This document shows positions 17,613-25,228 of a stretch of 47,157 nt of DNA, one piece after another (position 1 is the first letter of the stretch; each line of letters starts with the position of its first letter). Origin of the DNA: Bryobacterales bacterium (lineage in GTDB: Bacteria; Acidobacteriota; Terriglobia; Bryobacterales; Bryobacteraceae); the NCBI GenBank assembly GCA_003170915.1, contig PMYB01000165.1, positions 1 to 47,157 on the forward strand, in the 5' to 3' direction. Position numbers and translations under genes: made by a program. The notes below the pieces were generated by a model. It was not told the DNA's origin. It saw only the letters and a list, made by a program, of their open reading frames with translations, and did not search any database.

Positions 17613-17780
17613 GATAGCGCCCTTTATCTCGGGCTATCGAATTGGGGTGGTCGCCTCAGGAGCGGTGCGGAAGCTCGAAGCGAGCGCTCCGGTCTGCCCA
17701 TCTGCTTTCCGCTTGGGGTAATTCGGTGACAGGCAACGAAACCCCCAAACCGCAGGGGTTTCGCAGCCAGCCACCGAATT
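17613..17780. other. Array of three stem-loops; possible structured RNA or leader
   Basis: Within a 406-base gene-free gap three hairpins follow each other. (1) 17613-17638: GATAGC/GCTATC plus CC/GG, with a 2-base bulge. (2) 17659-17690: GGAGCG with CGCTCC, enclosing a GCTCG-AAG-CGAGC hairpin. (3) 17720-17780: outer 9-bp stem AATTCGGTG (17720-17728) with CACCGAATT (17772-17780), 8-by-8 internal loop containing a GGC/GCC pairing, inner 9-bp stem CGAAACCCC (17737-17745) with GGGGTTTCG (17755-17763), 9-base loop. On the minus strand this would be the 5' leader of the 78-residue gene. No known RNA family was recognised. Confidence 0.5.
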
Positions 17781-17998
17781 GCGGCGTCGCGCTCGCCCCG
17801 ATCATCAGTTCACTTGGACGTAACGTCGACTCGTGGAAGTGGCTGCGATCAGGGCCTGGCGGGTGAAGCAGCCGCCGAAAGTCGCCCAGCGTAGAGGAAA
17901 GTGGTGCTTGCCTCGTTTCGACACCCACTGCCGCGCCCGGCAGCGGATTGACAACAGTGCAGCGGAAATCCGCCGCACGACGGTGAGATACTGAAAGC

Positions 17999-18223
17999 GT
18001 GCCAACCATACTGATGGTGGGGCCGTACCGCGTGTATTTTCACAGCCATTAGTCGAACGAGCCTCCCCATGTCCATGTGGATCGCGACGATCAGTCGGCA
18101 AAGTTCTGGCTTGACCCGCTTGCGCTGGCAAGAAACCTTGGCTTCGGTCCGGTGTAGCTTCGGCGAGTCCACCGGCTAGTGGCGGAGAATCGCTATCTTC
18201 TGTTGGAGAAATGGCATGCATGA
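17999..18223 (+). pseudogene. DUF4160 protein gene interrupted by two amber codons
   Basis: From GTG 17999 one frame reads PTILMVGPYRVYFHSH, then TAG (18050-18052), SNEPPHVHVDRDDQSAKFWL and on to LGFGPV, then TAG (18155-18157), LRRVHRLVAENRYLLLEKWH and TGA 18221-18223. This is a complete DUF4160 protein (about 75 codons) apart from the two stops. In relatives both positions are usually glutamate (HSHE; PVEL), so each TAG looks like a GAG to TAG change. The stop overlaps the DUF2442 start as ATGA, the normal arrangement for this pair, which is widely regarded as toxin-antitoxin-like. Confidence 0.82.
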
Positions 18224-18579
18224 ACGCTTCCCATCTTAATTCCGGAGAACGCGTACGAGACGTACACGTCACTGAGGACACACTGGCGGCGGACCTCGCA
18301 GACGGGCGCACAATCATCGTTCCCCTGACGTGGTATCCCCGGTTTTTGAGCGCAACTATGGAACAGCGATCTCGCTGGAAAGTAAGCGGAGCGGGCTATG
18401 GGATTCACTGGCCGGAGATTGATGAAGACTTGAGCACGGAAGGCCTACTCCGCGGCGCGCCTGCCGCCGCGGAACTCGCTCCTCTTAGCCGCAAAACGGG
18501 ACGGGTCGCGTGGATCGCGGATGTCCGCGCCGTTTGCGGCAAGGGGGAAATCACTTCTTCCTGGGGCTGCGGGCAATGA
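18220..18579 (+). CDS. DUF2442 domain protein
   Basis: A protein of 119 residues from ATG 18220. The DUF2442 core is VRDVHVTEDTLAADLADGRT, then VPLTWYPRFLSAT, RWKVSGAGYGIHWPEIDEDLS and EGLLRGAPA. ATG 18220 is preferred over 18211 because it overlaps the DUF4160 stop as ATGA. Residues after about 85 extend beyond the usual family end and run 29 bases into the convergent ORF6N gene, so the tail may be new. Its partner is broken, which would leave it as an orphan antidote or regulator if the pair is a toxin-antitoxin module. Confidence 0.75.
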   Translation: MNASHLNSGERVRDVHVTEDTLAADLADGRTIIVPLTWYPRFLSATMEQRSRWKVSGAGYGIHWPEIDEDLSTEGLLRGAPAAAELAPLSRKTGRVAWIADVRAVCGKGEITSSWGCGQ

Positions 18580-19126
18580 AACCTATGGCACGGGTGACAG
18601 GCGGGTTCTTCAATTTCTGGATGTCTTGAACGACGGAAACCAGGATAGCGGCGTGTTGCTGCTGGGTACGGGCGTGTTGCTTTTGTCCTGCTTCCAATTG
18701 CTCGACTTTTCGGGCCAGCTCTTTGTTGGTGGCCAGCAGTTCGCGAAGTTGAACGAAGGCACGGACGATGAAAATGCTCATCCGCACGGCTCGGTCGCTT
18801 TTCAGCAGGGCTGAGAGCATGGCTACGCCGTGTTCGGTGAAGGCGTAGGGCTGATAGCGGATGTTCCTCTTGGATGCGATCACAGTTTGTGATCGCATGG
18901 CTTCGGCCTCCTCTGTGGTGAGCTGGAACACGAAGTCCATGGGGAATCGCTCGATGTTGCGTTTGACGGATTGAACGAGGGCGCGGGTTTCAACCTGATA
19001 AAGCTCGGCCAGGTCGCTGTCGAGCATCACGCGCTGGCCACGGATGAGGTAGATACGGCGCTCGATGACGTGCACTGGCACGGAAAGCCGATCGGCTGGT
19101 GAGATCGCCTTTTCCATATTCTTCAA
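18551..19126 (-). CDS. ORF6N domain protein
   Basis: A 191-residue protein. The ORF6N domain covers residues about 15-105: VIERRIYLIRGQRVMLDSDL, AELYQVETRALVQSVKRN, ERFPMDFVFQLT, YQPYAFTEHGVAMLSALLKS. A predicted coiled coil rich in Gln, Glu and His follows (about 120-170). ORF6N is a DNA-binding domain of phage and mobile-element origin; in chromosomes it often accompanies defence or toxin genes. It acts probably as a transcription factor, target unknown. Its 3' end overlaps the DUF2442 gene tail to tail. Confidence 0.85.
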   Translation of the reverse strand: MKNMEKAISPADRLSVPVHVIERRIYLIRGQRVMLDSDLAELYQVETRALVQSVKRNIERFPMDFVFQLTTEEAEAMRSQTVIASKRNIRYQPYAFTEHGVAMLSALLKSDRAVRMSIFIVRAFVQLRELLATNKELARKVEQLEAGQKQHARTQQQHAAILVSVVQDIQKLKNPPVTRAIGFIARSPRKK

Positions 19127-19160
19127 ACGTCAATGATAGCGCTTGGCTCAGTCAGTCGCG

Positions 19161-19189
19161 GCGACCCGTCACAGCCGGTCGAACAGCAA
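19161..19189 (+). repeat. Direct repeat A, copy 1 (3' end of mazF)
   Basis: Twenty-nine bases, repeated at 20700-20728 with one mismatch (C/G at the seventh base). In this copy it covers the last codons and stop of the MazF-type toxin gene on the minus strand. See the repeat entry at 20700 for the rearrangement it records. Confidence 0.85.
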
Positions 19190-19519
19190 ATACAATCCGT
19201 CGCGCACCGCCGCGGCTGCCGTGGCGCTCAGGTCGCCGACACATTCCGTAAGTTCGGCCTTGTCCACCGTGAGGATCTGCGATACGTTTACCACACTGGC
19301 TTTCGGAAGGTTGGCCTCGCCCTTTTTCAGAAGCACGTTGCCCGGCGCCTTCGCCCTGCTCAGATTCGAGGTAATCAGGCAAACCACGCTCGTGGCAATC
19401 GCACTCCGGTTGAAAATATTGTTCTGGACAACCACGCACGGATGCCGCTCCGCGGGCGCTGAACCGGTCGCCGTCCCGAAATCCAGCCAGTACACCTGTC
19501 CCTGCCGGATCTCGCTCAC
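19169..19519 (-). CDS. MazF/PemK-type toxin (endoribonuclease)
   Basis: A 116-residue protein with the MazF fold: IRQGQVYWLDFGTATGSAP, then RHPCVVVQNNIFNRS, TSVVCLITSNL, GNVLL and KASVVNVSQILTVDKAEL. MazF toxins cut mRNA at short sequences and stop growth when the antitoxin is degraded. The conserved arginine after the first strand (ERHP) and the Thr/Ser after strand 3 are present. It starts inside the antitoxin stop (ATGA overlap at 19516-19519), antitoxin first, as usual in this family. Confidence 0.87.
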   Translation of the reverse strand: MSEIRQGQVYWLDFGTATGSAPAERHPCVVVQNNIFNRSAIATSVVCLITSNLSRAKAPGNVLLKKGEANLPKASVVNVSQILTVDKAELTECVGDLSATAAAAVRDGLYLLFDRL

Positions 19520-19761
19520 CAGCGTTCCTTCACCGCCGGGCGAAGCTTGTGCTTGATTCTAGCCACCAGGCGTTTTTCCGCTGGATCTACCCCGTTTGCG
19601 TAGACTTCGTTCAGCCGAAGCAACATCTCTTCCCGCCGCCGCCGTTTTAGAAACTCGCCGACTGCCAGCGAGAAGAGCCGGCTGCGGTTCATCTTCATCA
19701 GCCGTGCGGTCTCGTCCGCTTCCCGCAATAGCCCGTCATTGATTGAGATGGCGGTCTTCAT
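19516..19761 (-). CDS. MazE-type antitoxin, ribbon-helix-helix
   Basis: An 81-residue protein. The first 45 residues fit a ribbon-helix-helix DNA-binding domain (TAISINDGLLREADETARLM, NRSRLFSLAVGEFLKR); the basic C-terminal part would wrap the toxin. It should both neutralise the toxin and repress the operon. The promoter is visible: TATAAT on the minus strand (19774-19779), only 12 bases upstream of the ATG, with an 8-base direct repeat on each side. Confidence 0.85.
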   Translation of the reverse strand: MKTAISINDGLLREADETARLMKMNRSRLFSLAVGEFLKRRRREEMLLRLNEVYANGVDPAEKRLVARIKHKLRPAVKERW

Positions 19762-19806
19762 ATACTACCAGGAATTATACCAAGTCTCCGACCGGATGAT
19801 ACTACC
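19762..19806 (-). promoter_or_regulatory. mazEF promoter and probable autoregulatory sites
   Basis: On the minus strand TATAAT (19774-19779) is a consensus -10 box 12 bases upstream of the antitoxin ATG. The plus-strand octamer ATACTACC occurs at 19762-19769 and 19799-19806, flanking the -10 box with a 37-base repeat distance. Ribbon-helix-helix antitoxins bind such repeated sites, so these are candidate operator half-sites. A TACTACC copy is kept in the deleted locus at 20732. Confidence 0.55.
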
Positions 19807-19819
19807 TCCTACGCATCCG
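19800..19819 (+). repeat. Direct repeat B, copy 1 (upstream of mazEF)
   Basis: Twenty bases just upstream of the mazEF promoter, repeated at 20732-20751 with one mismatch. It lies between the divergent mazEF and tacAT promoters. Confidence 0.85.
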
Positions 19820-19831
19820 GGTAAGAAATCG

Positions 19832-19852
19832 TGTACTATTTGAATATGTACA
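19832..19852. promoter_or_regulatory. Inverted repeat upstream of the DUF1778 antitoxin
   Basis: TGTAC (19832-19836) and GTACA (19848-19852) form a dyad with an 11-base AT-rich centre, 18 bases upstream of the antitoxin ATG. A strong Shine-Dalgarno (AAAGGAG) follows. Position and symmetry fit an operator for the DUF1778 ribbon-helix-helix repressor. Confidence 0.45.
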
Positions 19853-19870
19853 GCAGAAAGGAGCCGGGCG

Positions 19871-20670
<800 letters not shown>

Positions 20671-20699
20671 GCGATAACGCGAGCTCCTGCTTTAGCATG

Positions 20700-20728
20700 G
20701 CGACCGGTCACAGCCGGTCGAACAGCAA
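20700..20728 (+). repeat. Direct repeat A, copy 2 (mazF 3' end remnant)
   Basis: This 29-base stretch carries the last codons of the mazF gene (minus strand) and matches 19161-19189 at 28 of 29 positions. Only three bases separate it from repeat B copy 2. In the intact locus about 610 bases, the mazEF genes, lie between A and B. The remnant therefore looks like a second mazEF locus from which nearly the whole operon was deleted. Confidence 0.8.
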
Positions 20729-20731
20729 TGG

Positions 20732-20751
20732 TACTACCCCCTACGCATCCG
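20732..20751 (+). repeat. Direct repeat B, copy 2 (mazEF upstream remnant)
   Basis: Matches 19800-19819 at 19 of 20 positions and follows repeat A copy 2 in the same order and orientation as at the intact locus. It retains a TACTACC core like the octamer flanking the mazEF promoter, so it may still bind the antitoxin. Confidence 0.8.
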
Positions 20752-20815
20752 AGCGATGAGGCCGCGGCCAGAGGTTCGGAATCCGCGAGACACCGATTAT
20801 AGTAGAGACTGGTGA

Positions 20816-23098
20816 ATGCGAGGACCGATGGCGAAACCGACAAGCCAGGAGCGCCGCAAGCAGATACTCAAGCAGCGCCGGGCCGAGGAACAACGGGAAG
20901 CCGACCGGCAAGAGTTGGAGTTCATGGTCCGAGCGGCGCTCCAGGCGCATAACACGGGCGATGCGCCGGCCGCCGACCGCTTGTTGAAGAAGGCGCTGCT
21001 TCTCGATCCGGATCACGTGCAAGCGCTCACCCTGCTGGCCCAAATCCACGACGGCGCCGGCCATTATACCGAAGCGCTGGCGTATCTCCGCCGGCTGCGG
21101 AAGCTCAAAGACGATCCTATCGTGCTCTACAACATCGGCGTAGTGTATCGCGCGATGGGGCAACCGGAGAACGCCGTCGATGTCATGCGCGAGTTTCTGA
21201 GCGCGACCCAGGCGCGGCGCGCGCCGAAGTGGCAGACGCTGCGCGAATCAGCCGAGGCGCTGTGCCAGAATGTCAGGCTCCGGACACTACCCGAGAAACC
21301 GGCGCCGCCCTCGCCCAACCCGCGCGCCGCCGCGCCGGCGCCACGCACGGAGGAGAAGCCTCCCGAGCCGGCGCGCGTCGGCCTGCAGTTCCTTCCGGCC
21401 GCTGCGCCGGGTTTTGCGAATCCGGGAACGGTGGCCGATTATTTTCTGCGCCGGCAATGGATCGAGCTGCGGATGGCGCAGAATTTCGAGGACCTGCTCT
21501 GCCTGCCTTCGCTCCAGGGTGTGGATTCCTACGTGTTCCAGCAGGAGACCGTGCGCCGTGTGCTGCGGCATCTCAAAGGACGGGCGCTGTTGGCCGACGA
21601 GGTCGGCTTGGGCAAGACCATCGAAGCCTGCCTGGTTCTGAAGGAGTACTGGATGCGCGGCCTGGTGCGCAAGGCGCTGGTGCTCGCGCCGCCGTCGCTC
21701 GTCTCCCAATGGAAGGGCGAGCTGATCGAAAAGTTCGGCCTGCTTCCCGCCTCGCCCGACGGTGCGGAGTCGCGCCGCAACCCACAGCAGTTTTGGAAGG
21801 AAGCGCCACTGGTGGTGGCCTCCATCGCCATGGTCCGGCTCGACCCGCACGCCGCCGCCGTCGCGGCCATGCCCTGGGACATGGTGATCGTGGATGAAGC
21901 CCATTGCCTCAAGAACCGCAACAGCCTGAACTGGCGCCTGGTGGACTCGCTGCAGAAGAAGTTCATCCTGATGCTTACGGCCACGCCGGTGGAAAACAAC
22001 CTGGTGGAGCTGTACAACTTGATCACGCTGCTCAAGCCCGGTCTGCTGGCCACTGAAGCCGAATTCCGTAAGACCTACATGACTCCGGGCAAGCCGAAGG
22101 CGCCCAGGCAGCCCGAACAGTTGCGGACCCTGCTCGGCGACGTGATGATCCGCAACACGCGCGCCGCGGCCGACGTGCAACTGCCGCGCCGCATCGCCGC
22201 CAGCGTTCCCGTTGCGCCGTCGAAAACAGAGGCGCAAGTTTACGACATGGTGTCGCATTTCGTCGCCCAGCGATACCGGCCGGCCGAGGGACGGCGGGCG
22301 CCGCCGCTGGCGCTCGACTTGATGCAGCGGCAGGCCGGCAGCAGCCCGCAGGCGATCGGCCGTTCCGTGGCGCGCGCCTTGAGCGAGGGGCGCTGGGTGC
22401 AGGCGGAAGACCGCCAGGAACTGGAGGCCATCCTGGACCTGGCGTCCGGCATCGAGGAGAGCGGCAAGGGAGCGCAGTTGGGACGCATGCTATCCGCCCA
22501 TCCGGGCAAAGCCGTGGTCTTCACTGAATTCGTGCCCACGCTGGATCATCTGGCGCGCGTCTGCGAGGAACACGGCATCTCGTATTCGCTCTTCAGCGGC
22601 GACTTCTCGCGGGCGGAAAAGGATGCCGCCATCGCGCTATTCCGCGACCAGGCGCGTGTGCTGCTCTCGACCGGGGCGGGCGGGGAGGGGCGCAATCTTC
22701 AGTTCGCCGATACCATCGTGAACTTCGACCTGCCGTGGAATCCCATGCGCATCGAGCAGCGCGTGGGCCGCGTGCACCGCATCGGTCAGAGCCGGGATGT
22801 CTTCGTTTTCAATTTCTACCAGGAAGGCACCGTCGAAGAGCAGCTTCTGCGCGTGCTGCACGATAAGATCAACATGTTCGAATTGGTGGTGGGCGAGATG
22901 GATGCCATCCTCGGGACGCTCGATGAGGGCCGGGACTTCGCCGAAATTGTGATGGACCTGTGGGTGTCGGGCCGCCAGTCCGGCGAGGTGGAGCGGGAGT
23001 TCGAGGAATTGGCACAGCGGCTTCTCGATGCCAAGAAGCGGCATGTCGAGGTTCAGAAGCTGGACGATTCGCTCTTCGCCCACGACTTCGAGGTATAA
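20816..23098 (+). CDS. TPR-containing SNF2-family helicase
   Basis: A 760-residue protein. Residues 1-30 are very basic and helical. TPR-like repeats span about 35-130, then a Pro/Ala-rich linker to 200. The SNF2 motor follows: Walker A DEVGLGKT (261-268), DEAH (360-363), LTATP (387-391), STGAGGEGRNLQFA (618-631) and QRVGRVHRIGQ (648-658). SNF2 proteins are ATP-driven translocases on DNA; bacterial RapA removes stalled RNA polymerase. The TPR front end is unlike RapA. The start may be ATG 20816 or 20828; TATAGT at 20798 is a likely -10 box. The partner gene begins 3 bases after its stop. Confidence 0.85.
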   Translation: MRGPMAKPTSQERRKQILKQRRAEEQREADRQELEFMVRAALQAHNTGDAPAADRLLKKALLLDPDHVQALTLLAQIHDGAGHYTEALAYLRRLRKLKDDPIVLYNIGVVYRAMGQPENAVDVMREFLSATQARRAPKWQTLRESAEALCQNVRLRTLPEKPAPPSPNPRAAAPAPRTEEKPPEPARVGLQFLPAAAPGFANPGTVADYFLRRQWIELRMAQNFEDLLCLPSLQGVDSYVFQQETVRRVLRHLKGRALLADEVGLGKTIEACLVLKEYWMRGLVRKALVLAPPSLVSQWKGELIEKFGLLPASPDGAESRRNPQQFWKEAPLVVASIAMVRLDPHAAAVAAMPWDMVIVDEAHCLKNRNSLNWRLVDSLQKKFILMLTATPVENNLVELYNLITLLKPGLLATEAEFRKTYMTPGKPKAPRQPEQLRTLLGDVMIRNTRAAADVQLPRRIAASVPVAPSKTEAQVYDMVSHFVAQRYRPAEGRRAPPLALDLMQRQAGSSPQAIGRSVARALSEGRWVQAEDRQELEAILDLASGIEESGKGAQLGRMLSAHPGKAVVFTEFVPTLDHLARVCEEHGISYSLFSGDFSRAEKDAAIALFRDQARVLLSTGAGGEGRNLQFADTIVNFDLPWNPMRIEQRVGRVHRIGQSRDVFVFNFYQEGTVEEQLLRVLHDKINMFELVVGEMDAILGTLDEGRDFAEIVMDLWVSGRQSGEVEREFEELAQRLLDAKKRHVEVQKLDDSLFAHDFEV

Positions 23099-23101
23099 CC
23101 G

Positions 23102-24190
23102 ATGGCGGAGATCCTGGATTGGGCCAAAGATCTGCTCGTCAGCCGCGGGGCGCTGGTCGAGGCGGAAGAAGCCGGGGCGCTGCGCGCCATGCTCTCGCCG
23201 GAGCTGGCTCGCGCGCTGGGCTCGAGCGATTGGCTCTCGCTGCGGTTCGGCGCCGGCGCGGGCTCGGACGACGACGGCGAATGGCTGGAGCGTCTCGGCC
23301 GGCTGTTGCCGCCGGATGCGCGCGTAATCGGCGCCCGGCTGCGCCATCCGAGGCAGGCGCCGGCGGTCGATGCCGGCGCTGTGCTGGACCGCGAATTAGC
23401 CGTTCAAAACGGCATTTACCGCTTGCTCGACGACCGCCCGGAAACGGCGCGCTATTACTTCTTCAACTTCCAGTACACCATTGAATCCGACGAGACGAGT
23501 CTGGGCGTGTGGACGGTCTGCCTGAACGCATCCGCCCGCTCCCTGGTCCACCAGCCGGAATCGCTGCTGAACGCGGTGCGCGACAATCTGGAAGAAGATC
23601 CCGAGTTTGCCATTCCGCGCGAGGAACTGGCGCGGCTCTTCCCCATGGCGCTGCGCGGGGCGCAGCCGGAAATTCGCCGCCTCGCGGCGGGCATCGAACA
23701 GAGCGCCAACCGCCGCCTGGCGCGCGATACCGAGCGCATCGACGCCTACTATCGGGACCTGCTGCGGCAGATTGAAAAGCGGCTTTCACGCCGCACCGCC
23801 GATCTGCAAGCGGCCGAGAAAGAGCGCAGCCGCGCCGCTGCCACGCAACTGGACCGCGCCGCCAAATTGGAAGACCTGAAGCGCAAGTATTCCCTGCGGA
23901 TTCGCATCGAGCCGGGCGACGTCCTGGTCGTGCCGCTTCCGGTGCTGGAGATCTCCGCGCGGGTCATCCGCAAGAAAGCGGAGCGGGTGGCGAAGCTCGA
24001 TTGGAATCCAGCCCTCGGCGCGCTCGAATCGCCGTGGTGCGAAAGCTGTTTCGGCCGGGCGCACCCGCTGTTCCTGTGCGACGACCGTGTCCACTTCCTC
24101 TGCAAATCCTGCCAGACGGCGTGTCCGAACTGCGGCAAGCAGTTCTGCCGGGCGTGCCACCCGAAGTGCCGGTGCGGCGCCACGGGCTGA
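23102..24190 (+). CDS. Unknown protein with cysteine-rich C-terminus, partner of the SNF2 helicase
   Basis: A 362-residue protein not recognised as any named family. The first 110 residues are acidic; the middle (about 190-270) is charged and helical, probably coiled coil (RLSRRTADLQAAEKERSRAA). A beta segment follows (RIRIEPGDVLVVPLPVLEIS). The last 60 residues hold some fourteen cysteines and histidines in CESC, CKSC, CPNCGKQFC, CHPKCRC pairs, enough for two or more zinc sites. It begins 3 bases after the helicase stop, so the two must be cotranslated and probably interact. Confidence 0.65.
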   Translation: MAEILDWAKDLLVSRGALVEAEEAGALRAMLSPELARALGSSDWLSLRFGAGAGSDDDGEWLERLGRLLPPDARVIGARLRHPRQAPAVDAGAVLDRELAVQNGIYRLLDDRPETARYYFFNFQYTIESDETSLGVWTVCLNASARSLVHQPESLLNAVRDNLEEDPEFAIPREELARLFPMALRGAQPEIRRLAAGIEQSANRRLARDTERIDAYYRDLLRQIEKRLSRRTADLQAAEKERSRAAATQLDRAAKLEDLKRKYSLRIRIEPGDVLVVPLPVLEISARVIRKKAERVAKLDWNPALGALESPWCESCFGRAHPLFLCDDRVHFLCKSCQTACPNCGKQFCRACHPKCRCGATG

Positions 24191-24211
24191 CGCCTCCGCG
24201 ACCGCGCCGCG

Positions 24212-25156
24212 CTAACGGCGGCTCATCTCGTCGAGCGCGGCGATTTCAGCCGCGTCGAGCCGCCAGCCGGTTGCGGCGGCGTTTTCCTGCGCCTGATGGG
24301 CATTCTTTGCCCCGGGTATGGGCACCGCGCCTTTGCAGACGATCCAGTTCAGCGCCACCTGGGCGGGAGACTTGCCTTGGTGAGCCTGTCCCACCTCGCG
24401 CATCAGGCCGAGAAGCGGCTGGATGGATCTGAGCCTTCCGCTGCGAGCGGTGTATTTGCGCAAGCCCGGCGGGCGGTTCTCCGGCGTGTACTTGCCGGTA
24501 AGCAGACCTTTGGCAAGAGGGCTGTATGCGATCGACGCGACCCCCAGTTCCCGGCACGACTGCAGCACGCCATTGCGCTCCACCTTGCGGTTCAGCAAAT
24601 GATATTCCACCTGGTTCGAGGCCAGCGGAATCCCGCGCCGCGAGAGAACTTCGTGGGCCTGCCGCATCTGCGCGGCGCTGTAATTCGATACCCCCACCGA
24701 GCGCGTCAGCCCTGCTTCCACGGCGTCCGCCACCGCATTGGCCCATACCGGAACCGGAACCAATGAGAACGGAAAATGAATCTGGTAAAGATCCACCCGG
24801 GCGAGCCCCAATCGCGCGAGGCTGGAGCGCAACGCCCGCACCAGCGCGCCCTTGCGCAGCCGGAACGGCAAGGGCGCAAACTTGGTTGCCACCACCACCG
24901 GCACGCCGGACCCGGCCGGTGCCATCTCTCTCAAGCACTCGCCCAGCAGCACTTCCGAGCGCCCCTTGCCGTAGAGCTCGGCTGTATCGAAAAAGTCGAT
25001 CCCTCCCTCAATGCTCTTGCGGAACGCTTCGTGAATGTCGCGATCGGTGTGGGTGATGCCATAACTCCACATCGCGCGGTCGCCCCATTGCCACGTCCCC
25101 AAACCGATGGGCGAGATGCGGATATTTGTTTTTCCAAGCGGAATCGGGTCTTCCAT
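24212..25156 (-). CDS. Aldo/keto reductase
   Basis: A 314-residue NADPH-dependent oxidoreductase of the aldo/keto reductase superfamily. Catalytic tetrad: Asp and Tyr in FFDTAELYGKGRSE (near 56 and 61), Lys in VVATKFAPL (near 92), His in LYQIHFP (near 127). GVSNYSAAQMRQAHEVL and the C-terminal VPIPGAKNAHQAQENAAA form the cofactor pocket. It is a complete gene of family length. Substrate unknown. It is convergent with the SNF2 partner gene and divergent from the RND operon. Confidence 0.9.
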   Translation of the reverse strand: MEDPIPLGKTNIRISPIGLGTWQWGDRAMWSYGITHTDRDIHEAFRKSIEGGIDFFDTAELYGKGRSEVLLGECLREMAPAGSGVPVVVATKFAPLPFRLRKGALVRALRSSLARLGLARVDLYQIHFPFSLVPVPVWANAVADAVEAGLTRSVGVSNYSAAQMRQAHEVLSRRGIPLASNQVEYHLLNRKVERNGVLQSCRELGVASIAYSPLAKGLLTGKYTPENRPPGLRKYTARSGRLRSIQPLLGLMREVGQAHQGKSPAQVALNWIVCKGAVPIPGAKNAHQAQENAAATGWRLDAAEIAALDEMSRR

Positions 25157-25228
25157 GGCTCCTATTCAGCATACATTCAGCCGAGCCGGCAGCACGCCAC
25201 AACAGAAAATAAGAGAACATAGAAGCGT

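Noticed and set aside
17720-17780. Possible integron attC site
   Set aside because: The two-step hairpin shape is similar, but the terminal arms lack the GTTRRRY/RYYYAAC core and no integrase is present.
17999-18223. Pyrrolysine or programmed read-through in the DUF4160 gene
   Set aside because: No hairpin or context for recoding is visible and no pyrrolysine genes are in the window; recent mutation is simpler. Kept only as something to exclude.
17656-18317. Minus-strand frames of 117 and 170 codons in the island gap
   Set aside because: They run antisense to the DUF4160/DUF2442 pair and the hairpin array and resemble no protein.
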